Positions 57,471 through 64,000 of a stretch of DNA of 64,000 nt are shown piece by piece (position 1 is the stretch's first letter; every line of letters starts with the position of its first letter). The stretch comes from Daucus carota subsp. sativus (Eukaryota; Streptophyta; Magnoliopsida; Apiales; Apiaceae): positions 46,401,598 to 46,465,597 of the forward strand of contig NC_030385.2 of NCBI RefSeq assembly GCF_001625215.2. Direction: 5' to 3'. Under the pieces are notes generated by a model. That model ran no database searches. It had not been told where the DNA came from and saw only the letters and a program-made list of their open reading frames with translations. Both the position numbers and the translations under genes were made by a program.

Positions 57471-59066
57471 ATTAACGGGTGAATATATTTATTTATTTTT
57501 ATCATATTATATACTCATATGAATATTCATATTCTTTCATACTTATATTCGTTCTCTTATTTCATGACCCATCGTATAACAGTGAATGCATGAGAAAAGT
57601 GTGAGAGCGAAGTGTCAAAAAAAGAACAGCGGACTTGACGGATATCATCTGGTTGTATCTTGCAAGGAGGTTATGAAATTCCACACCCAGCAGCAGCAGG
57701 AAGCGAACTGTTTTGCCTGACTCGCTTTCCCTGTTTAACCTCTCTCTACTGCTAATACGTCCAACGAACAAGTCCAACTCGGTACCCAACAATGCAGATA
57801 TCGACACACAATGAGAGGTGGGGTTACTACTTTTTACCAGGAATTTTAATATGTTAAAAACTTCTAATGTCAATTTCCCACCTATTGCATGCCTTCATAA
57901 AATATTATTATAACAGTGAAATCGCATCAAATCAAACCAAGAAGTGTATACACTACTTATATTATCTCACTTGAATTTTTATATTTGAATTGGCCACAAA
58001 TATTAAGAAAAATAAGGAAAATGTAAATAGTCATAAAATTGATTAATATTTATTGTATAAAATAAAAATAATGAAGAAAAAGAGTGGGTCAGTTGATTTT
58101 ATATTGTAAATTTTGTTATATTTGATAAATTTTAAATTGTGAAAAAGTAGATGATGCATCACGAAAAAGTGTAAAAACAATTGTTGGAATAGAGGAAATA
58201 TGATACCAGCATGACCAGGTTTGATTTAATATTTTATGTAATTTACTAAATTTTATTAAAATTACTAGAATAATATAAATCTCAAATACTCGTTACATAG
58301 TCATCTATTTACATAATTTTAATTATTAATACAATATATTTAATAGTAATATGATGATATTAAAAAATTAATATTGTACTTCTAAATTTTTATGACTAAA
58401 TAGAGGAATGTTCAACAAATATTAAATCCTATATTTTTAACTAATCAGTGTGAATTACTATCGATTAAATGTTACATAATATTTAGGACGATGTTGAAAT
58501 TTAATATTTTTATCAAAATTAAATATAATTTAATATATATATAGACAATTTAAAATATTGGCATTAATAATAACTTGAATCAGATAATAATACATTCGTA
58601 CGTTAAACAGTAAATCGTGCAATGCTGTGTTGGTTGAGTCTGTTCTATTTGTCTTGGAAAAGCTTGCGAGAATTTTATTTTTCTGACCGTAAATCCTGCA
58701 AACAAAATGGATATGTTAAAATTATGGCGGACCCAGCATATCGAATATTGATCAAGTACAGATTTGTCAATTATTGAAGACGGGAGATTTGAAATTGTCT
58801 CATACACACGAGATATATATGAGTAGTATGAAATATGAATGATGCTTGGACAATATTTAACGCGGTATAAAAATATAATACTCCTGTATGGGCCCTGCAC
58901 CAAGCACCTCGTTGAGAAATTGATTATTATTAATTTATTATATAATATTTATAATAATTGTCGAAGTTAACAAAAATGAGTGATGTGCGGAACGAACTTG
59001 AAAAAGAAGATCAACGTTAGTATCTCGTGACGTAAAAGGTTAATTTTACCCAACACTGTCGTAGCC
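57471..59066. other. AT-rich stretch without supported genes
   Basis: A minus-strand open frame of 103 aa (57562-57873) and another of 107 aa (58580-58903) lack domain or codon patterns. Nothing else is seen. Confidence 0.4.
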
Positions 59067-59238
59067 AGAAGCGGATCTAGAATTCGAATTTTAGGAGGTA
59101 TCAAACAAATTTTCAGATAATACCTATATATTTTTAAATTTTGCGGAGACACTTCTATAATTTTACAAAATTTAGAATGATGAAAAATGTAAAAAAAAAT
59201 TAGAGGGATACGTGTCCCCGTGCCTCTTTCTAGACCTG
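59067..59238. mobile_element. hAT-type MITE, 172 bp, copy 2
   Basis: Read in reverse, it aligns along its whole length with 23984-24169 ('aattttttttttaca(c/t)ttttt', 'aattatagaagtg', 'aaaatatataggt'). It is flanked by perfect 8-bp repeats GTCGTAGC (59059-59066 and 59239-59246). Confidence 0.9.
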
Positions 59239-59246
59239 GTCGTAGC

Positions 59247-59924
59247 TAGGCTGTTCTTTCAGTTTCAATGCAGACATTCTCACTTGGATTCAAATATAAC
59301 GTTCAGTTCAACTTTGTAAATTAGGATTCAAGAATCGAATTCGAATTATACTTAACTAAATAAGTGGAGAATTTTTTAAAATAAATTAATTAAGAAAATG
59401 CCCATAACTTTAGTGACCAAAAAGTCCCACGCCATTAAAGTGATGAAGCTTAGTGCTACATTTCTTTGGCTAATATAACAAAGCACTGTCTATTTTTACA
59501 CAAAAAGGTGCCGCCGTGTTTAAGACACTAAACTCATGTTCCACAATCAACTTAACTTCTAATCATAAATTACCTATCGCGTTTTAGTTAACTCATAAAC
59601 ACACGTCAACTAGTGTTGCAGAATCTAAACGCTTCCATGCAGGCCTACCAGACCTACAAGTAAATAAAATATAGAGACTGTAAGTATTTTGCTTCAACGT
59701 CCACTTTGACAAACTGCATAAATATTTACTTTACTCAACGGACATGAAAATATGTTGGGAGAGTATTCAACTGGTGCACAGAGTGAACACAACAACTATA
59801 CCTACAAGAAACAAGTTTTCTCTTCGCCCCAAAAATTAAATACTTGCCCCTCACCATGCAAAACATTGGTTCCAGTTCTTTTGCTCTTGGACTCTTTTCC
59901 TTGGCTCCTTCCCTCCCCCACTAG
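59247..59924. other. Distal upstream region of SNE
   Basis: No gene is supported in this stretch. Confidence 0.4.
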
Positions 59925-60226
59925 ATACTCTCTCTCCCTCTCATATCTCTCCCATCTCTCTCTCTCTCATCTCTCTCCCATCTCTCTCCCTCTGGTATCT
60001 CTCCTATATTTCTCTCTCCCTCTCTCTTAAATCTCTCCTATATTTCTCTCTCTCTCTTAAATCTCTCCCATCTCTCTCTCTCTTAAATCTCTCCCATCTC
60101 TCTCCCTCTCAAATCTCTCTCTTTCTCTCTCTCTCAAATCTCTCCCAGCTCTCTCTCCCACACTATAATTTACTCTCTCCTCCAAGTCAAAACCTCTCTC
60201 CCTACAAAACCCTGTCTCTATAAATA
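59925..60226 (+). promoter_or_regulatory. CT-rich promoter of SNE with TATA box (60219-60226)
   Basis: About 240 bp of nearly pure pyrimidine (tctctc, ctccca and cttaaat units) end roughly 50 bp before TATAAATA at 60219-60226. The start codon follows 71 bp downstream. Pyrimidine-rich (CT)n tracts near the core promoter are common in plant genes and bind BBR/BPC factors on the GA strand (family knowledge). Confidence 0.65.
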
Positions 60227-60296
60227 ACGTGCTAGCTCTACACTCTCCACATTACACACACATACACACATTGATACAGTTTTTCCATACAGAGAC

Positions 60297-60755
60297 ATGT
60301 TGAGTATGATAATGAGGGAGTTAGACAAAGAGAAGAGAGCCAAGTTCTGCATCAACGACCACATTGACGTCCTCATCGAGATACTCAAACGCCTCGACGG
60401 CCGCTCACTCGGCGTCGCCGCCTCCGTCTGCCGTCTCTGGTGCTCCGTCACTCGAAACGACTCGCTATGGGAACACCTCTGCTTCCGCCACGTGTACCCT
60501 CCGCCTCTTACAATACGGCCCATTGTGCTGGCTCTCGGTGGCTACAGGAAGCTCTACATGGTGTGTTTAAGGCCAGTGCTGAGTCGACTCGGGAGGAGAC
60601 GCGTTTGGACTCGCCATGAAGTCGAACTAGCTTTGTCGTTGTTTTGCGTGGATTATTACGAGAGGCTGATGGTCGGTGGCAGTGCAGGAAAAGGTGGTGG
60701 CGAGGCCGCGGCGTCCTCGTCATTAATGTTCTTATGCAAGGCCGTAAACGTTTAA
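60297..60755 (+). CDS. SNE: F-box protein SNE/SLY2-like, gibberellin signalling, 152 aa
   Basis: The short intronless gene has an F-box at about residues 18-62 (INDHIDVLIEILKRLD, VCRLWCSVTRNDSLWE), then the LSL region of the SLY1/GID2/SNE group: IVLALGGYRKLYMVCL, ELALSLFCVDYYERL and the C-terminal SSLMFLCKAVNV. These proteins are the substrate-binding part of an SCF E3 ligase that targets DELLA repressors, acting in the nucleus (family knowledge). Length and the ending favour SNE over SLY1. The start at 60297 has the best fit, though a second ATG lies at codon 4. The third-position GC in its F-box part is higher than in the neighbours. Confidence 0.88.
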   Translation: MLSMIMRELDKEKRAKFCINDHIDVLIEILKRLDGRSLGVAASVCRLWCSVTRNDSLWEHLCFRHVYPPPLTIRPIVLALGGYRKLYMVCLRPVLSRLGRRRVWTRHEVELALSLFCVDYYERLMVGGSAGKGGGEAAASSSLMFLCKAVNV

Positions 60756-61160
60756 CAGTCCTCGATCCTGTTCTGATTCTCGTTAATCGGGTTAGAAATT
60801 TCATTCTCGTTAATCGGGTTGAAATTTTTATATATACTGATAGATTTCCTGTATTGTCATTGAGCTAGTATAGAATAGTAGTGAAATAATTTTTTCATTC
60901 TTTCTTTCGAAATAATTTGTGATTTGCTATTCTCTGTGACGACTCTGTTTTATGTGTTTCGATTTTTCGATATTGAAGGTCAGATACTAGTATATTGATG
61001 TATGGCAAAATCTTATGAACTAAAACACATAAGCATAAGCATTATAAAGTGCTGGAATTCTGTTTAACATTTTTCCGCTGAACGTATACTACAGTACATA
61101 TATGTCAGACGTGTGTAAAAATGTTAAACAACCTATATGGACGAGCTCATAGATAACATC

Positions 61161-62423
61161 TTACAACTGAATTGGGAGAACAATACGATTCAAGCTTTCT
61201 GTATGTACAACTGTTCGAAACAAACTTGGCATCCCCTTAAATTTCATGATTCTAAATCTTCCAGCCTCTGGATCATACACAGCTAATCTTCCAAAATGAT
61301 ACTCAATCAAAATCCCACCATTCTCCAAAACGCATAGAACTTTAAGTGTTAGCCTCCGAGGTTCGCTTCCCCGAATCCGAACCGGCAGCAACGAGTTATC
61401 CCAGGGTGAGTCTGGGACATAGCCTTTAAACTTGAACTCTTTGGTCCAGGACTCTTTCACATTGTACTCTTTCATTACCCAAATCTCCAAGTCTCTGCGT
61501 AAACCGTGTTCGAAAACTGCTGCCGAGAGACACCCTCTGAGAACAGCTAAATGATAGTTGCGGCCATCAATCACGCTGAAATCAGGTCTCGGGACCTCGT
61601 AGAAGTTCTCATCAGCGAGATCAAAAGAAACGATGATCAATCCGCGTACGTTATTGTATTCGCCATTGTATTCACCGAAAGACAGCCAGTGAAGCCTTCC
61701 ATTAGTACACAGAGCTTGCCGAGACCTCCAATCGACATGTGAGAAAGGTGCTCGTCCAGCATTTTTCCAGGCATTGCCTCCTAAAGTGAAAACTAAAACT
61801 TCTGATCTTAGTTTAGCTAGCCTCTTCGTCCTTTCGACATACTGAGACCCAAAATTCGTAATCCTGTGGTGGACTATCTTGACGACCTTGTACTCTTTAG
61901 TCCCCGGATGATACCCGAATCCACAGACGACGGTCTGGTCCTCATACTGCCTTGTTTTCGGCAGCTCTTTGTAGTCTCTGGTTAAAGGATTGTAAATATA
62001 CACGGCCTCCCTGTACAAGGTATCGGATAAACAGAGTAATCCGTTACAAGATCCTTCCATAGTAAACTCTGGCATGGAAGCAGAAAAAGGGGTGCTGATT
62101 TTTCTCACAGTTTTTTCATCATCATCACTAGCAGGAAACTCTGCAAAACAAAGCTCGTTTCGAAGAGGGTAATCACTGTGAAAGATAAGCAAAGGATCGC
62201 GATTCACGGCCTGAGATAGATGCAAGGTGGCAAGATTCTGATCGAGCCGTAAGTTGTGCCAAGATCTGCATACAAAGCTGGACTGCAGTAGAGATATGAC
62301 AGGAAGCCTTAAGAGTATGTCGAGGGCGATGTCATTAGGTAATCTATCAAGCCCGTTTCTTCGAGTATCGTCTTCTGGCTTGCATCGTCTTTTCTTGATT
62401 GGTTTCTCCAGGTTGAGCTCCAT
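61161..62423 (-). CDS. F-box protein with F-box-associated (FBA) domain, copy 1, 420 aa
   Basis: The intronless gene has a short basic N-terminus, an F-box at about 24-65 (LDRLPNDIALDILLRLPV, SFVCRSWHNL), and an FBA-type beta-propeller-like region with GSCNGLLCL, YIYNPLTRDYKELPKT, CGFGYHPGTKEYKVVKI, LHWLSFGEYN, ISFDLADENFYEVPRPD and WVMKEYNVKESW. It resembles the CPR1/CPR30 and At3g06240-like group. Such proteins act as substrate receptors of SCF ubiquitin ligases; the target is unknown. It lies on the opposite strand to SNE, convergent with it, and in tandem with the next gene. Confidence 0.9.
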   Translation of the reverse strand: MELNLEKPIKKRRCKPEDDTRRNGLDRLPNDIALDILLRLPVISLLQSSFVCRSWHNLRLDQNLATLHLSQAVNRDPLLIFHSDYPLRNELCFAEFPASDDDEKTVRKISTPFSASMPEFTMEGSCNGLLCLSDTLYREAVYIYNPLTRDYKELPKTRQYEDQTVVCGFGYHPGTKEYKVVKIVHHRITNFGSQYVERTKRLAKLRSEVLVFTLGGNAWKNAGRAPFSHVDWRSRQALCTNGRLHWLSFGEYNGEYNNVRGLIIVSFDLADENFYEVPRPDFSVIDGRNYHLAVLRGCLSAAVFEHGLRRDLEIWVMKEYNVKESWTKEFKFKGYVPDSPWDNSLLPVRIRGSEPRRLTLKVLCVLENGGILIEYHFGRLAVYDPEAGRFRIMKFKGMPSLFRTVVHTESLNRIVLPIQL

Positions 62424-62683
62424 TACTCAATGTAGAACTCTAAAGCAACAATGCTTGGAATGATAAGAACTCTGGTTTCGCAGATAAAGAACAAGTCTGG
62501 GAAAACAACAAAGTTCCGAATATCACAGGTGACGGGGAGCACAAGAAGTCTTGCTAAATTTTTTTAATCAATTGCTGGCTCATTAGTTCTTGTTGTTATC
62601 TTAGATCAATTCAGAAAGAATTTCTGAGAACACGACGGAAAAAGTTCAGAGCGAATCAAAACCAACTTAAATCTTTGAATACA

Positions 62684-63940
62684 TTACATATTACCAATAA
62701 TCGGGACGTCGATCTGGTTCAGGCTTCCTACATGAACAACAGTCTGAAAAACACTCGGCATTCCCTTGAATGTTATGTCTTTGTATCTTCCACTTAGCAC
62801 ATCATACAAAGCCAACTTTCCAGCACTGTACTCCATCAAGATCTTGCCGTTTTCTAAAATGCACAGAATTCGAACTAGTGCCCTGTGTACACTGCTTCTC
62901 CAAATCCGTACTGGTTGCAGCAAATTCGTAGAGGGTGAATCTGGCAAATTAGCTCCAATTTTGAACTCTTTGATCCAAGACTCTTGTACATTATACTCTT
63001 TCATAACCCATATCTCCAGCTCTTTCGATCCGTATTTGTATACTATTGCAGAAAGGCATCCCTTTAGATTAGCTAGGTGATACGTGTGGCCATCAGCAAC
63101 ACAACTAAAATCAGGTCGAGGAACCTCATGAAACTTTTCATCTGCAAGATCAAATGATATAATGACTAAGCCGCGGACATTTTTGGACCCCCCTCGAGTC
63201 TGCCAATGAAGCCTTCCGCAAGTAAAAAGAGCTCCCTGTGACCTCCTTTGGATAAAGTAAGGTGCTTCACCAATATTTCTCCACGCGTTGCCTCCTAAAC
63301 TGAGTACAAAAACTTCGGATTTTGAATTATGCGACGTCCTGATCCTACTACGAGCACGGGGATATCCAAAATTCACGATCCAGTAGTAGACTATCTTAAT
63401 AACCTTGTACTGGTTAGTTTCAGGATGATATCCGAATCCACAGACAACAGTTTCTTCATCATATTGCCTTGTTTTTGGCAGCTCCTTGTAATCCCTAGTG
63501 AAAGGATTGTAAATATAAACAGCATCTTTGTACAAGGAATCGAATAAACAGAGTAATCCGTTACAAGAACCGACAACAGTAAACTCTGGCATAGAAGCAG
63601 AAAACGGGGTACTAATCTTCTTCACAATTCCTTCAGCAGCAGCATCAGTACCAAAAAGCTCTGCAAAACAAAGCTGGTTTCGAATAGGAAAATCACTGTG
63701 AAAGATGAGCAAGGGATCGCGTTTCCCAGCCTGAGACAGATGCAAGCTGACGAGATTCTGATCAAATGAAAAGTTTTTCCAGTATCTGCAGACAAACCTG
63801 GACTGCATTAAAGATGTTACCGAAAGCCTGGAAAATATATCAAGCGCGATTTCATCAGGCAAACTATCAATCCCACTTCTATGCTCATCTTCTTTGCAAT
63901 CTCTTTTCTTAGTTGGCTTTTCCATGTTAAAATCCATCAT
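62684..63940 (-). CDS. F-box protein with FBA domain, copy 2, 418 aa
   Basis: This is the tandem paralogue of the gene at 61161-62423, 260 bp upstream on the same strand. F-box at about 24-64 (IDSLPDEIALDIFSRLSV, RFVCRYWKNF), then the same FBA motifs: GSCNGLLCLFDSLYKDAVY, NPFTRDYKELPKTRQY, CGFGYHPETNQYKVIKI, LHWQTRGGSKNVRGLVI and WVMKEYNVQESW. The middle strands and the C-terminal third differ most, suggesting different targets. Start chosen at the first of two adjacent ATG codons (63940). Confidence 0.9.
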   Translation of the reverse strand: MMDFNMEKPTKKRDCKEDEHRSGIDSLPDEIALDIFSRLSVTSLMQSRFVCRYWKNFSFDQNLVSLHLSQAGKRDPLLIFHSDFPIRNQLCFAELFGTDAAAEGIVKKISTPFSASMPEFTVVGSCNGLLCLFDSLYKDAVYIYNPFTRDYKELPKTRQYDEETVVCGFGYHPETNQYKVIKIVYYWIVNFGYPRARSRIRTSHNSKSEVFVLSLGGNAWRNIGEAPYFIQRRSQGALFTCGRLHWQTRGGSKNVRGLVIISFDLADEKFHEVPRPDFSCVADGHTYHLANLKGCLSAIVYKYGSKELEIWVMKEYNVQESWIKEFKIGANLPDSPSTNLLQPVRIWRSSVHRALVRILCILENGKILMEYSAGKLALYDVLSGRYKDITFKGMPSVFQTVVHVGSLNQIDVPIIGNM

Positions 63941-64000
63941 TCAAGATAGAATTATCTGTCCGATGTAAAACAAGAAGGCTTGTTATGAACAGATGAATCA

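Noticed and set aside
57562-57873. 103-aa minus-strand open frame
   Set aside because: It has no domain, signal peptide or paralogue in the window, and the composition looks like random AT-rich sequence.
59752-60030. 92-aa open frame rich in Ser/Leu
   Set aside because: It arises from the CT-rich promoter tract of the F-box gene.

Overview
The window is nuclear DNA of a flowering plant, almost certainly a eudicot. It is AT-rich, has GT-AG introns, intact receptor-like proteins (RLPs) of the Cf/EIX type, nepenthesin-like aspartic proteases, plant F-box genes, and the usual plant mobile elements (Ty1/copia, hAT, Mutator, PIF/Harbinger, CACTA, Helitron). The species cannot be fixed from the sequence alone. 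An asterid such as an Apiaceae is a weak guess.

Layout. 1-2 kb: the 5' part of a Ty1/copia element running off the left edge. 2-12 kb: mobile-element-rich DNA holding the first copy of a small two-exon gene for a putative secreted peptide (5327-5664, +), followed by a Mutator-type MITE, a Tourist-type MITE and a 2.2-kb Helitron. 12-28 kb: three plus-strand RLP genes, the first frameshifted (12599-15335), the second and third open throughout (20007-22895; 25331-28081), with RLP scraps between them. 28.2-38.5 kb: a tandem segmental duplication of about 5 kb per unit. Each unit carries, on the minus strand, one peptide gene and one aspartic protease gene. 38.5-43.3 kb: a block of mobile elements, with a Mutator-type element nested in a hAT-like element, next to a CACTA element. 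43.9-52.2 kb: a fourth RLP, split by a hAT MITE in its signal-peptide codons and by a whole-looking Ty1/copia element with matching LTRs. 52.6-59.3 kb: an inverted RLP 5' scrap, a (TA)n-embedded element, an unidentified gene fragment and MITE relics. 59.9-64 kb: a more ordinary gene region with an SNE/SLY2-type F-box gene (+) and two tandem F-box/FBA paralogues (-).

How the parts relate. The RLPs would sit in the plasma membrane with LRRs in the apoplast and no kinase. The aspartic proteases and the small peptides both carry hydrophobic leaders and would also be extracellular. A diverged non-coding module recurs upstream of the RLPs and downstream of the peptide genes, so peptide gene, module and RLP appear to have been one ancestral unit copied and rearranged several times. 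The peptide family (82-83 aa, three intact copies, same intron position and phase) is the most novel element here. I do not recognise it. A functional link between peptide, protease and receptor is inference only. Several insertions are dated relative to the duplications by empty sites in paralogous copies.
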